Notes: generated by a model not told the origin, from the letters alone. A DNA stretch of 49,022 nt from Parafrankia sp. EUN1f (GCF_000177675.1 NZ_ADGX01000060.1:1-49022); one strand, 5' to 3'; positions 17,141 to 26,524 are shown, numbered from the stretch's first letter. Program-made: numbers and translations.

Positions 17141-18544
17141 CTACGTCGGAGCCGGCCGACGCGCGGTGACAAACGCGCCGGCGGAAGCCGTGGGCGCCTC
17201 CGACAGCGCCTGGAGGACCTCGCGGGCCACCACCGCGGCGTGCAGGCGCCACATGCGGGTCGGTTCGTCGTCCTGCAGACCGAGCAGTTCCCTGACCCGG
17301 TTCATCCGGTAGCCGACCGAGTTGCGGTGGACGTGGATGCGTTCGGCCACCGCGGCCCGGCTCCCGTTGGTCTCCAACCAGGCGGCCAGGGTGACGAACA
17401 GGTCGGGCCGTTCGAGCAGCGGCCCGAGCTCGGCGCGGGTGAACGCCTCCAGACGGCTGCGTGGCACCGCGAGCAGCAGGCCGGCCAGGCCCAGCTCCGA
17501 GTGCACCAGCGTCATCTCGTCGCCACGGTGGCGCAGCAGGGCCAGCACCGCCTCGGCCTCGCTGAACGAGGATGTCGTCTCGGCGAGGTCGAAGCCGTTG
17601 TCGGTGACGACCGGGCCGGCGGCCGCGAGGACGGGGCGGTCCGGCCCGACCATGCCCTGCAGGCGGTCCCGGATGCGGCCGAGCTCGCGCTCGATGTCGC
17701 CGGTGAGCACCGTCCAGCCCAGCTCACCGTCGCGCGCGGTGGGCGACTCGATCCAGGTGAGGCCGGTGCCCCAGGCCCGCCCATGCCGGCCGTCGTAGAA
17801 GAACAGGGCGGCGGCGTGCGGAACGGTCAGGTCGAGACCGAAGCGCGCGGCGGAGCGCAGCATCTCCTCGTGGCCTCGAGGGGATCCGAAACGGAGCTCG
17901 TTCGCCAGTCTGCTGGCGCTTTCCGCCCGCGCGGCGGCCTCCGCGTCCCGCCGCACCGCGACGATCGCCAGTGCGGTCCGCGCGGCGTTGACCAGCGCGT
18001 CCAGGCCATCCCGATCACCATCGGCGGCATCCTGGCCAGCGCTGCCGGCTTCCGTTTCCGGGGCCTGCGGGCCGACACCGACCAGGAGCAGCCCGACGTA
18101 GCGCGAGCCGGCCTGGACGGTCGCACCCCGTCCGCGCCAGCCGTCCTCGCAGGTCACCTCGGTGAATCCGGGTCGGGTCAGCAGCGCGGTCAGTCCGCCG
18201 CTCACCCCGGCGGCTGACCCGGCCGACCCGGCCGTTCCCGGCGGGCCTGCCCAGCCGGCCGTTCCCGCCGTGCCCGGCGGGGTCGCCGCGACGACGTCGC
18301 CGTGCACGCCCAGCAGCCGCACCGGGCGACCGGCCGCGGCGGCGAGCCGGCGGACGACCGGACGCCAGTCGCTGCCCGACAGCGCGAGCTCGGTCAGCTC
18401 CCGGGCCAGCTCGGCGATGTCCGGCTGAGGCTGGGCCCTACCCGGCGCGGGCCGGGCGATGTCCGGCGCAGGCCACGGACCGCCCTGGGCCTCGGTGGTC
18501 CCCTCAGGCGCCACCGTCGTCGCGACGCGGTTGCTGGATGACAC
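17141..18544 (-). CDS. PucR-family transcriptional regulator (second copy)
   Basis: 467 residues from GTG 18544 (frame open to 18631, where an upstream extension looks non-coding). The C-terminal HTH is canonical: LAAWLETNGSRAAVAERIHV and HRNSVGYRMNRVRELLGL. A central GGDEF-like region (SAARFGLDLTVPHAAALFFY, ELGWTVLTGDIEREL) and an N-terminal sensor segment with RPVRLLGVHGDVVAATPPG correspond to those of the 6801-8072 paralogue. The two probably arose by duplication and may respond to related compounds. The gene is monocistronic. The first 50 residues are low-complexity Ala/Pro. Confidence 0.88.
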   Translation of the reverse strand: MSSSNRVATTVAPEGTTEAQGGPWPAPDIARPAPGRAQPQPDIAELARELTELALSGSDWRPVVRRLAAAAGRPVRLLGVHGDVVAATPPGTAGTAGWAGPPGTAGSAGSAAGVSGGLTALLTRPGFTEVTCEDGWRGRGATVQAGSRYVGLLLVGVGPQAPETEAGSAGQDAADGDRDGLDALVNAARTALAIVAVRRDAEAAARAESASRLANELRFGSPRGHEEMLRSAARFGLDLTVPHAAALFFYDGRHGRAWGTGLTWIESPTARDGELGWTVLTGDIERELGRIRDRLQGMVGPDRPVLAAAGPVVTDNGFDLAETTSSFSEAEAVLALLRHRGDEMTLVHSELGLAGLLLAVPRSRLEAFTRAELGPLLERPDLFVTLAAWLETNGSRAAVAERIHVHRNSVGYRMNRVRELLGLQDDEPTRMWRLHAAVVAREVLQALSEAPTASAGAFVTARRPAPT

Positions 18545-18693
18545 CCTGGCGTCACGTCCTCTCGAGCCTGTGTCGGCGGTTGCGGGCTTCCCACCTGCGG
18601 GTTCGCAGGTCCACCGGGCAGGATTACACAACGCTGCGGCTGCTCGGAACCGACGTGCGCGGATTGCGCGACGATGCGCCGGAGCGTGCCGGA

Positions 18694-19191
18694 TCAGTCC
18701 GCCGCGGCGGCCCCGTCCGGCGTCGCCGCGCCGCCGGCGGGCCGCGACCCGGCGGGAACCGCCCCGCTGTCCCAGTAGTCAACGCGGTGCGCGACCAGTC
18801 CGGCCCGCAGGGTGATCAGCCACAGACCGCGAATCCGCAGCGCCCCCTCGGGCATCGACGCCGTCATCAGATACGGGACGGCTACCCTCTCCCCGGCCAC
18901 GACCGGGTCTGCGTCCGGGACGTACCGCAGCCCGGGGAAGGCCGCGAGGAAGCCGGGCAGGCGCTCCCGGTAGGCGGCCCTCCCGACACATCCCCGGCCC
19001 GCCGGCGAGGCGTGCTCGTTGCGGAAGTCCTCGGTCACACAGGCCGCGACGGCGTCCGGATCACCGGCGTTGAGCGCCGCGATGTAGGCCGCGGCCGGCC
19101 GGGGCAGGCCGGCCCACGTCGGTCGTTCCCCGCACAGCGCCTGCTCCCCGCCCAGTGTTGAGGTTCCGTCCGTTGGTGGTGCGGATGTCAC
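18694..19191 (-). CDS. NTF2-like (SnoaL-type) protein
   Basis: 165 residues from GTG 19191, overlapping the VOC gene's stop (GTGA). The fold is recognised from AAAYIAALNAGDPDAVAACV, then FRNEHASPAGRGCVGRAAYR and GLWLITLRAGLVAHRVDYWD, typical of SnoaL-like cone folds that act as small isomerases or cyclases or bind hydrophobic ligands. The coupled VOC partner suggests a two-protein detoxifying or catabolic step. An Ala/Gly/Pro tail ends the chain. No catalytic residues can be assigned. Confidence 0.75.
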   Translation of the reverse strand: MTSAPPTDGTSTLGGEQALCGERPTWAGLPRPAAAYIAALNAGDPDAVAACVTEDFRNEHASPAGRGCVGRAAYRERLPGFLAAFPGLRYVPDADPVVAGERVAVPYLMTASMPEGALRIRGLWLITLRAGLVAHRVDYWDSGAVPAGSRPAGGAATPDGAAAAD

Positions 19192-19772
19192 GACTTCGGG
19201 CCCCACAGTTCGCGGACGGTCGAGAAGACCCGCTGGTTGTGGCTGAACTCGATCACGTTGCCGTCCGGGTCGGTGACGGCGCAGATGTAGCCGATCGGGT
19301 CGGGCATGTCCCGGGGCTCCCAGTGCAGGCAGCCGGCGTCCCGGGCCCGGTCGGCGGCCTTGTCGACGTCCGCGCGGGTGGGCAGCTCGATGCCGATGTG
19401 CGCGAACGGCTTCATGATCCCCTGCTGGCTGCCGCGCGCGTTGTTGAACGCGGCGAGGACCAGCACGAACGGCGTCTCCCACTGCCCGGGGTTGGACAGC
19501 CAGGCGTTGCGGCCGTCGGCGTCCTCCCGTTCGGCCACCACGACCAGCGGAGTCATGCTCGTGTAGAAGGCGACGGACGCGTCCAGGTCGCCCGACGGCA
19601 GCGCGATGTGGGTCCACCGCGGCTGCGCGAGCCCCGGCCCGCCCGTGACCGCGGCGGCACTGTCACTCTCAGGCCTTGCGCTCTCAGGCCGCGCCGCGCT
19701 CTCAGGCCGGGCCGTGCTCTCAGGCCGCGATGTCGTCTCAGGCCGCGCTGCTGTTGTCGCTTCGATCGTCAC
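19188..19772 (-). CDS. VOC (glyoxalase/extradiol dioxygenase-like) family protein
   Basis: 194 residues from GTG 19772 behind GAGGAG at 9 nt. The VOC domain spans about 50-190: WTHIALPSGDLDASVAFYTS with a metal-ligand His, FAHIGIELPTRADVDKAADR with the second, and YICAVTDPDGNVIEFSHNQR with the Glu ligand. A low-complexity leader of RPES(A/T)A-type repeats (about residues 9-38) precedes it. Members isomerise, cleave or bind small substrates using a divalent metal. It is co-translated with the NTF2-like protein. The specific reaction is unknown. Confidence 0.85.
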   Translation of the reverse strand: MTIEATTAARPETTSRPESTARPESAARPESARPESDSAAAVTGGPGLAQPRWTHIALPSGDLDASVAFYTSMTPLVVVAEREDADGRNAWLSNPGQWETPFVLVLAAFNNARGSQQGIMKPFAHIGIELPTRADVDKAADRARDAGCLHWEPRDMPDPIGYICAVTDPDGNVIEFSHNQRVFSTVRELWGPKS

Positions 19773-20069
19773 CCGACGTCACTCCTCATGCTCCGCCCAC
19801 GTGGCGAGGTGGTGCGTCCACGTGGTCCGCCTGTCGCTGTCGCAGCCGCCCGGCCGTCTGGAAGTCCTACCCGGTTCGGCCGCCGGTGCCACGTCCGCCG
19901 GGCACCCGCCGTCGTGCCGCGATGCTAGGAACGGCCCGGTACCCGCACCGATGTGCCAGAAGCACAAAAGATCCGGGCTACCACCCCCGGTCGGCCGGTT
20001 CCGCGTTACACGTTCCGGTCGCCGCCGCGACCGGTCTGGCCGGCTAGGCATCCCCGAAGGTCTGAAGAG

Positions 20070-22958
20070 GTGCTTTTCGCTGATCCCGGGTATACATGGG
20101 CAGTGGACAACGGCTCGGCCGCGCCGGACCCGTGGCCAGCGGCGGAGCCGGTAGCGGCGGCGCGGGCGGCTGACGGCTGGCTGCTGCGAGGCCGCTGGAT
20201 CCTGGCCAGCGAGCCCTCGGCCCCGGCCATGGTCCGCCGGCTGATCAAGGCCGCGCTCGCCGGGGACTCGTGGGCTGACGATCTTCGGCCCGACGTCGCC
20301 CTCATCGCGAGCGAGCTGACGGCGAACGCCTGGCTGCATGGCGAACCACCCGTCGAGGCCCGGCTTTTCGCCGCCCAGGAGGCCGTGCGCATCGAGATCA
20401 GTGACGGCAGCCCCACTCCCCCGGTGTGCCCGCCGGTCGGTGCGCAGGGGCTGACCGGCCGCGGCCTCGGGCTGGTCGCCGCCCTCGCCACCCGGTGGGG
20501 GGTCGACGGCGCCGGCGTCAGCGGCAAGGTCGTCTGGGCGGAGCTGGCCCGCGGGTGCGCCGACTCGGGCACCGCGCCGATCATCGACACCACCATCGAC
20601 ACCGATCCCTCGGCGGCCGGTCGGACCAGCTTCAACGTCAGGCTCGGGGACGTCCCGACGGATCTCCTGCTCGCGGCGAAGAACCATGTCGACGGGCTGG
20701 TCCGGGAGTTCACCCTGGCCACCACAGGTGCGCAGGCCGGGTCGAGCGGGCCGCTGCCCACCAGGCTGGCCGAACTGCTGCGGATCGTGACCACCCGCTT
20801 CGCCGAGCCCCGCAAGGCGATCAAACGCCAGGCGCTGGCCGCCGCGGCGGCCGGCCTCCCGCGCACCACCCTGGACCTCGCTCTGTCGCCCCGTTCCGCG
20901 GTCGCGGGCGAGGCCTACCTCGCGGCGCTGGAGGAGATCGAGAGCTACGCCCGCGCGGCCCGGCTGCTGACCCTGCAGTCACCGCCGCAACATGTCGCCT
21001 TCCGCCGCTGGTACGTCCGCGCGCTGGTCGACCAGCTGCGGGCGCTGGAGGGCGGCGGTGGCCCGATCACGACACCGACCTTCGAGCAGTATCTGCTCAA
21101 CACCCTCGACGCGGAGGTTCTCGCCGGGCGGGCCACCGAACGCGCGGCACGGCTGCAGCGGGTCACCGCCGCGCTGGCCAGCGCGACAACCGCGGAACAG
21201 GTGGCGGACGTCGTCGTCTCCGAAAGTGTGACCGCCCTGGCCGCGTCGGGTGGCGTCCTGCTCGTGCCGGCGGATCCCGGCCACGCCGGGCAGCGCGGCG
21301 GTCAGGTGCTGATCCCGGGCGCGGTCGGGTACGGCGAGGAGCTGATGGCCCAGCTGCGTGCCGAGCGCCTCGACGACCGGCTGCCCGCCGTGGACGCGCT
21401 GCGCAACGGTCGGGCGATCTGGTTGGAGTCCCGGGCCGAGTGCTACCTGCGCTATCCGGATCTGGCCCGGCTGGAGCCGTCGGTGGTGGCCATGTGCTGC
21501 CTGCCGCTGGTGGTCACCAGGCAGGTGCTCGGCGCGCTGCGCTTCTCGTTCGACCATTCGCGCCTGTTCGACGCCGACGAGCGGAACTTCGTCGAGGCGC
21601 TGGCCGCGCAGACCGCGCTGGCACTGGAAAGAGCCCGCCTGTTCACCGCCGAGCGCCACGCCAGGGAGCGAGCCTCGTTCCTCACCGCCGCGAGCGACCT
21701 GTTCGCCTCGACGCTCGACTCCGGCCGGATCCTCGAACGCCTCCTGCGGCTGCTGGTACCGCAGCATTCCGTGGCAGCGGCCAGCTGGCGGATCCCACCG
21801 CACGGCATCTCGGCGGCGGTCCCGCTCGACGCCACCGTCGTCACCGCCGCCGCCGGCGGGGCGGACGTCGTCCGGACGCACGGCGTCCCACCACCGGGCC
21901 CGGTGGTGGCGGCGGCCGGGCGTGGCACGGTCGTCCGTGAGCCGACCACGGGCACGGTGGCCTTCCCGCTCATCGTCGCCGGGCGCACCGCCGCCGTCGT
22001 CGCGTTGGGCCGCGCCGGCTTCGCGGACGGCTCGGCAGGCGGCACCGCGGACGCCACAGCCGACGACGCACCGGGCAGCACGGCGGACGACCCCAGCCTG
22101 CCCGACCGCACGCCCGCCAGGCTTCCCGGCGGCACCACCTTCGCGGGCACCGCCTTCGCAGACACCGCTTCCGAGGGCGAGGAGCTGGTCGAGGAGCTCA
22201 TCCGCCGTGCGAGCGGTGCGTTCGGGAACGCGCTCCAGTTCGAGCGCGAGCGCGAGATCGCGGTGACGCTGCAGCGCAGCCTGCTGCCCCGCCGGCTGCC
22301 GCGCGTCGCCGGGCTCACCTTCGCCTGGCGCTACCTGCCGGGCAGCGCGGGTGCGCTGGTCGGCGGCGACTGGTACGACGTTCTCGCCCTGGAGGGCGGC
22401 CGGGCCGCGCTCATCATCGGCGACGTCATGGGGCACGGGCTGCACGCCGCCGCGACCATGGGGCAGCTGCGCGCGACCGCGCGGGCCTACGCTCAGGACA
22501 GCTTCCGGCCCGCCGCCATCCTCACCGCGCTCGACGCCGCGATGAACCGCCTGGAGCAGGCGAGCATCAGCACAGTGACGACGGCCGTCCTCGACCCGCG
22601 CCGCCGGGTGCTCACCGTGGCCTCGGCCGGCCACCTCCCGCCGTTGCTGATCCCGCGCCGGCGGCGGCCCTGGTTCCCGCCCGTGGAGCCGGGGCCGCCG
22701 TTGGGTGCCGGCGTCGCGGACTACCCGGAGCTGGAGGTGTCGCTGGAGCCCGGAAGCACCCTGCTGCTGTTCACCGACGGGCTCGTCGAGGACCGTTCCC
22801 GGCCCATCGACCAGGGCCTGGAGCTGCTCCGCCGCCACGCGGCGCCCGGCCTGTCGCCCGAACGGCTCTGCGACGGCCTGCTCGCCACCCTCGACCGGAC
22901 CCACGGCAACGAGGACGATGTGGCGATGCTCGCCGTCAGCCTGACGGACGCCGACTGA
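20070..22958 (+). CDS. Multidomain SpoIIE-type PP2C phosphatase with anti-sigma-factor kinase and GAF domains
   Basis: About 962 residues from GTG 20070 (GAAGG at 9 nt); GTG 20103 and an open frame from 19953 are alternatives. Residues about 40-165 resemble an RsbW-like HATPase (DVALIASELTANAWLHGE is the N-box, GLTGRGLGLVAALATRWG the G-box). A helical linker and a GAF domain (about 355-540, CCLPLVVTRQVLGALRFSFD) follow. The C-terminal 235 residues form the PP2C/SpoIIE phosphatase with GGDWYD (about 765), GDVMGHG, AGHLPP, FTDGL and DDVAMLAV. Such proteins switch anti-sigma antagonists in stress or developmental signalling. The kinase-like domain is N-terminal; in many streptomycete homologues it is C-terminal. 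No sigma factor or antagonist lies adjacent. It is divergent from the VOC gene, with about 300 bp between. Confidence 0.88.
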   Translation: MLFADPGYTWAVDNGSAAPDPWPAAEPVAAARAADGWLLRGRWILASEPSAPAMVRRLIKAALAGDSWADDLRPDVALIASELTANAWLHGEPPVEARLFAAQEAVRIEISDGSPTPPVCPPVGAQGLTGRGLGLVAALATRWGVDGAGVSGKVVWAELARGCADSGTAPIIDTTIDTDPSAAGRTSFNVRLGDVPTDLLLAAKNHVDGLVREFTLATTGAQAGSSGPLPTRLAELLRIVTTRFAEPRKAIKRQALAAAAAGLPRTTLDLALSPRSAVAGEAYLAALEEIESYARAARLLTLQSPPQHVAFRRWYVRALVDQLRALEGGGGPITTPTFEQYLLNTLDAEVLAGRATERAARLQRVTAALASATTAEQVADVVVSESVTALAASGGVLLVPADPGHAGQRGGQVLIPGAVGYGEELMAQLRAERLDDRLPAVDALRNGRAIWLESRAECYLRYPDLARLEPSVVAMCCLPLVVTRQVLGALRFSFDHSRLFDADERNFVEALAAQTALALERARLFTAERHARERASFLTAASDLFASTLDSGRILERLLRLLVPQHSVAAASWRIPPHGISAAVPLDATVVTAAAGGADVVRTHGVPPPGPVVAAAGRGTVVREPTTGTVAFPLIVAGRTAAVVALGRAGFADGSAGGTADATADDAPGSTADDPSLPDRTPARLPGGTTFAGTAFADTASEGEELVEELIRRASGAFGNALQFEREREIAVTLQRSLLPRRLPRVAGLTFAWRYLPGSAGALVGGDWYDVLALEGGRAALIIGDVMGHGLHAAATMGQLRATARAYAQDSFRPAAILTALDAAMNRLEQASISTVTTAVLDPRRRVLTVASAGHLPPLLIPRRRRPWFPPVEPGPPLGAGVADYPELEVSLEPGSTLLLFTDGLVEDRSRPIDQGLELLRRHAAPGLSPERLCDGLLATLDRTHGNEDDVAMLAVSLTDAD

Positions 22959-23004
22959 CCACTGACCGCTGACCACTGGCCCGCAGGCTGGCCGCGGCTT
23001 CGCC

Positions 23005-24018
23005 TCAGGGAGCCAGGATCAGGCGCAGCGGGTTTCCCTCCTTGGTGTGCATGCGCCGGACCGCGACACTCGCCTTGCCCAGCGGCAGGACGTCGGTGAT
23101 GGAGCGGGAGAAGTCGAGCCGGCCGTGGTCGACCAGGTCGACCAGCCGCGGCACGACGTCGTCGCCGGAGCCGAAGTGCCCCAGGATCCGGTGCTTGCGG
23201 TAGCTGAAGGTCGTGCTGTCCCGCAGCGTCAGGGGCCGGCCGGACAGCCCGACGACCACCAGGCGACCCTCCTCCGCGAGCACGCCCAGCACCTGGTCGT
23301 AGACCGAGGCGACCCCGGCGAAGTCGAAGGCCGCGTTCAGCCCGGCGCCCTCGGTGAGGAAGAGGATCTGGTCCTTGAGCGTCGGGTCGCGAGGATCGAG
23401 GGCGAGATCGGCGCCGAGCTCCAGCGCCCGCGCCCGCGCGCCGGGAACAGGGTCGACCGCGACGATCGGAAAGGCGCACACGGCCCGGAGCAGCTGGATC
23501 GCGTGCGAGCCCAGACCGCCCACACCCCACACGCCGGCCGCCTCTCCAGGGCGAACCTGCGCGGTGTTGACGATCGCGCTCCAGGGGGTGGAGACGGCGT
23601 CCGGAATGATGGCGGCCTGCTCGAAGGGGATCGAGTCCGGCAGGGCGAAGATCGAGTCGACGCTGGCCAGCGCGTAGTCGGCCCAGCCGCCGTCGTAGTC
23701 GACACCGCGGGTGTAGGTCTCGCCGTCCCTGATCTCGCCGGCCTGCAGGACGACCCGCTGGCCGACGGACCATCCGCCGACCTCGGGCCCGAGCTCCGCG
23801 ATCGTGCCCGCGACCTCGTGCCCGATCGTGACGGTGTCCTCGGCGAGGTGCCGCGGCCGGCCGAGCGAACCGTCGATGAGGTGGACGTCCGACATGCACA
23901 CCCCGGCCGCCGCGACCTTCACCAGCACCTGCCAGGGCCCGGGCACCGGCCTGGGGACGTCCTCGATCGTCAGGGTGCGGCTGGGGACGTGGAGGCGGGC
24001 CGCCCGCATCAGGTCCAC
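23005..24018 (-). CDS. Zinc-type alcohol dehydrogenase, MDR superfamily
   Basis: About 337 residues from GTG 24018, chosen because GGAGGAA lies 7 nt upstream; the frame is open to 24042. Catalytic zinc ligands are visible in GVCMSDVHL and TIGHEVAGTI. The structural four-Cys lobe is absent: the segment QAGEIRDGETYTRGVDYDGG has no Cys. The cofactor site is VWGVGGLGSHAIQLLRAV with a following VAVDP acid, indicating NAD(H) preference. It is convergent with the phosphatase gene (46 bp between stops). The substrate is unknown. Confidence 0.87.
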   Translation of the reverse strand: MDLMRAARLHVPSRTLTIEDVPRPVPGPWQVLVKVAAAGVCMSDVHLIDGSLGRPRHLAEDTVTIGHEVAGTIAELGPEVGGWSVGQRVVLQAGEIRDGETYTRGVDYDGGWADYALASVDSIFALPDSIPFEQAAIIPDAVSTPWSAIVNTAQVRPGEAAGVWGVGGLGSHAIQLLRAVCAFPIVAVDPVPGARARALELGADLALDPRDPTLKDQILFLTEGAGLNAAFDFAGVASVYDQVLGVLAEEGRLVVVGLSGRPLTLRDSTTFSYRKHRILGHFGSGDDVVPRLVDLVDHGRLDFSRSITDVLPLGKASVAVRRMHTKEGNPLRLILAP

Positions 24019-24695
24019 GGATATCTTCCTCCGAATCTTCATCGAGGTGGCAGGGTCGAGGTGGCAGGTATGTGCCGTCGCCGGTCGAGTCCGTTCGTCA
24101 GAGGCCGTTCACCGCGGCGAACGCATGAATCGCACCCTCTCAACAGACGACAATTCCCCAACAGGACGTAGTGCGGCAACAGGCCATCGGCCCTTCGTGG
24201 GACCAGGTACCTGGATGATTTCATCTCCGCCGCCACGCCGGACGCGCAGGTCCCCATCCGCCCCGGCGGTGTGCATCAACGCACCGAACCTTTTTCTCTG
24301 GATCAGCTGCCACGACCGGCCCCGGGCATTCTCGTCGCATTGTCCCGCAATCCCGGGGCGCAACCGTGGACCATCGTCCAACTTGTCCGTTTCACCCGTT
24401 TTAAACCACTGTTTCGCTGCCCGGACGTCGCCTGGCCACGCGGGCGGCATGTCCCGGTCCGCGGCGACCCAGACCACCTGCGGGCGCCTCGGTCACACCG
24501 GCCGGGCGGCGTCGTCGCCCACCGGGCAGGGTTGGGTACCGCCGGCAGGTAGGGTTATCAACTGCAAGAACTCGCCCGCCTCGTGGTGCCGGACCACAGC
24601 GGTGCGTTGATCGCGCACCGTACGCGTTGATCGCGCACCGTGCGGATGGACCACCTCGGCCGCCGAAGCGGCCGACGCAGAGAAGGTCGACGAGG
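24019..24695. other. 677-bp divergent intergenic region
   Basis: The region between the alcohol dehydrogenase (minus) and the GntR gene (plus) has visibly lower G+C than its surroundings and no convincing gene. It contains a perfect 12-bp palindrome CCAGGTACCTGG at 24203-24214 and the 20-bp direct repeats at 24604-24640. It probably carries both divergent promoters. Confidence 0.5.
24604..24640. promoter_or_regulatory. Direct repeat GCGTTGATCGCGCACCG x2, possible GntR operator
   Basis: Two identical 17-bp copies start 20 bp apart, about two helical turns, 55-92 bp before the GntR start at 24696. The first copy also lies in an inverted repeat, GGTGCG-N7-CGCACC (24601-24619). This spacing is what an autoregulated dimeric repressor might use. 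It is an inference only. Confidence 0.45.
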
Positions 24696-25481
24696 GTGGA
24701 CGAGCCGAGGAGAGCACGCAACCGCGAGCGGGTGGTGCCGCGGGAGAAGCCGCAGCGCATCGCCGACGAGCTCCGGCGGCTCATCATCCAGGGTGAGCTG
24801 GCGGACGGCGAGTCCCTCGGGCACGAACCAGACCTGGTCGCCCGCTTCGGTGTCTCCCGCCCGTCGCTGCGCGAGGCACTGCGCATCCTCGAGGCCGAGG
24901 GCCTGATCTCGGTCAAGCGCGGTGTCCTCGGAGGCATCGTGGCGCATCGGCCCAACCATCGGATGACCGCCCGCACGGCCGCCCTCGTCCTGCAGGCACG
25001 CGACGTCCCGCTGGCGGACGTGTACGAGGCGCGCAGCACGCTCGAACGCTTCGCCGCCCAGATCGTCGCCGGCTCCGACACCCACCAGGAAGCCGCCACC
25101 GAGCTGCGCCGGCTGACGGCCGAGCAGCTTGAGGTCATCGACGACCCGGAGCGGTTCGGTCAGGCCAACTCGCAGTTCCACGCCCGGCTGGTCGAACTCG
25201 CCGGGAACCAGACGCTGGGCATCGTCGCGGAGATGCTCAACGAGATCGTCGCACGCGCCGTCGCCGCGGTGAGCCACCCGGAGGACGGTGGGGACCCGCT
25301 GGAGTCGGAGGAGACGCGCCTGCGCGGCCTTCGTTCCCAGGCCCGTCTCGCGGCACTCGTCGAGGCCGGTGACGCCTCGGGGGCCGAGAGGCACTGGGCG
25401 GAGCACATGGCGGTCGTCGGGCGGGTCCTGCTGGCCCATCGCGCGAAGACCGTGATCGACCTGATGCAGCACGAGTACTGA
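24696..25481 (+). CDS. GntR-family regulator, FadR/FCD subfamily (first)
   Basis: 261 residues from GTG 24696 with AGAAGG 9 nt upstream. The winged HTH is at about 20-85 (IADELRRLIIQGELADGE, then ARFGVSRPSLREALRILEAE). The all-helical FCD effector domain follows (VYEARSTLERFAAQIVAG, ANSQFHARLVELAGNQTLG, with the metal-binding His/Asp pattern). FCD regulators respond to organic acids or acyl-CoAs. It is divergent from the alcohol dehydrogenase and faces the second GntR gene across a short convergent gap, so either the dehydrogenase or the acyl-CoA region could be its target. Confidence 0.88.
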   Translation: MDEPRRARNRERVVPREKPQRIADELRRLIIQGELADGESLGHEPDLVARFGVSRPSLREALRILEAEGLISVKRGVLGGIVAHRPNHRMTARTAALVLQARDVPLADVYEARSTLERFAAQIVAGSDTHQEAATELRRLTAEQLEVIDDPERFGQANSQFHARLVELAGNQTLGIVAEMLNEIVARAVAAVSHPEDGGDPLESEETRLRGLRSQARLAALVEAGDASGAERHWAEHMAVVGRVLLAHRAKTVIDLMQHEY

Positions 25482-25567
25482 GCCTTCTCCGCGGAGAGGC
25501 TCAGTGAGCGCCGGGTCGGTGGCCACGGCCGTTCGCGCGGCCGAGCACGGCTGCGGTCGAGGGAACG

Positions 25568-26398
25568 CTACGGCGTGCTGTCGGGGGCCCAGAGGATGTT
25601 ACGGGTCCTCAGCATGGTGACGACACGTTCTCCGTGCTGTTCGAGCAACGCGACGAACGCCGCTTCGGCGCTCGCGCCGTCCCGCGCCTTCACCGCCCGG
25701 TAGACAGTGGAGATCCCCTTCTTCTGCGGCGTGATCGTGCCCGGGACGAGCGCGAAGAAGTTCCCCGGCACGATGCCGACCATCAGGCGGCTCATCGCCT
25801 TGAGCCGGGACGAGGCCGCCAGTGCGAAGATCTGCCGGAGAAACACCTCGTTCGCGTCGAGCACCACCTCCGGGTCGGTCGCCGCGTGCAGCGCGCGCTC
25901 CGCCGTCCGCAACCGGCCGATGCCCTCGTCATCGCCACGCTCGGTCGCACGCGCCGCCGCGAACCCGTAAAGCATGCCGAGGATGCCGTAGTGGTCACGG
26001 ACCGAGTTCTCGTCCAGACCGTGCACGAAGGCGCCGCGGTGCAGCTCGTTGGTCACCCAGCCCTCACGGTCGAGGACGATGATCGCCTCCCGCACCGGAA
26101 TCCGGCTCACGCCGAGCTCCTCGGCGATCTCGTCCTGGCGCACGTGATCACCCTGGCGCAGCACGCCCGAGAAAATCAGGTTGCGGATGTGCTCCGCCAC
26201 CTGGGCACCGCTGCTGCGGCGATCAATCGCCGGGCGGCGGCCGGACACAGGTTCCGCGACAGGCGCCGACGGGACTCGACCATGGGCAGGTATCGGGGGC
26301 TCCTTCTCATCATCCGGCGCTGACGCCAGGCACCGGATCTCTCCACGCCGCCCAGCACAAGACTGAGACAGCCTGTCAATCGTATCCAACCTACGCAC
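25568..26398 (-). CDS. GntR-family regulator, FCD subfamily (second)
   Basis: Up to 276 residues, with about 55 N-terminal residues of doubtful coding character; the true start may be further in. The HTH reads AEHIRNLIFSGVLRQGDHVR then EELGVSRIPVREAIIVLD, and the FCD-like helical domain spans about 130-260. It is in tandem (same strand) with the thiamine-enzyme homologue 126 bp upstream, and convergent with the other GntR gene. A TTGACA hexamer near 26375-26380 on the minus strand, inside the upstream part of the frame, may be promoter sequence rather than coding. Confidence 0.82.
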   Translation of the reverse strand: MRRLDTIDRLSQSCAGRRGEIRCLASAPDDEKEPPIPAHGRVPSAPVAEPVSGRRPAIDRRSSGAQVAEHIRNLIFSGVLRQGDHVRQDEIAEELGVSRIPVREAIIVLDREGWVTNELHRGAFVHGLDENSVRDHYGILGMLYGFAAARATERGDDEGIGRLRTAERALHAATDPEVVLDANEVFLRQIFALAASSRLKAMSRLMVGIVPGNFFALVPGTITPQKKGISTVYRAVKARDGASAEAAFVALLEQHGERVVTMLRTRNILWAPDSTP

Positions 26399-26524
26399 CG
26401 CACCGAGCCAGGCCCGCGCTGGTCAGCGCCGTTCCGCACCGGTCGAAGACAAAGCTGAGGCACGGACGGACACCGGCAGATCCGGTGGAGCGGGACAGGG
26501 CGGAAGGACCCGAGGCCGGGCCGG

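Noticed and set aside
20979-22976. A 665-residue minus-strand frame opposite the phosphatase
   Set aside because: Rich in Arg/Gly/Glu without motifs, and the opposite strand has complete PP2C and GAF motifs.
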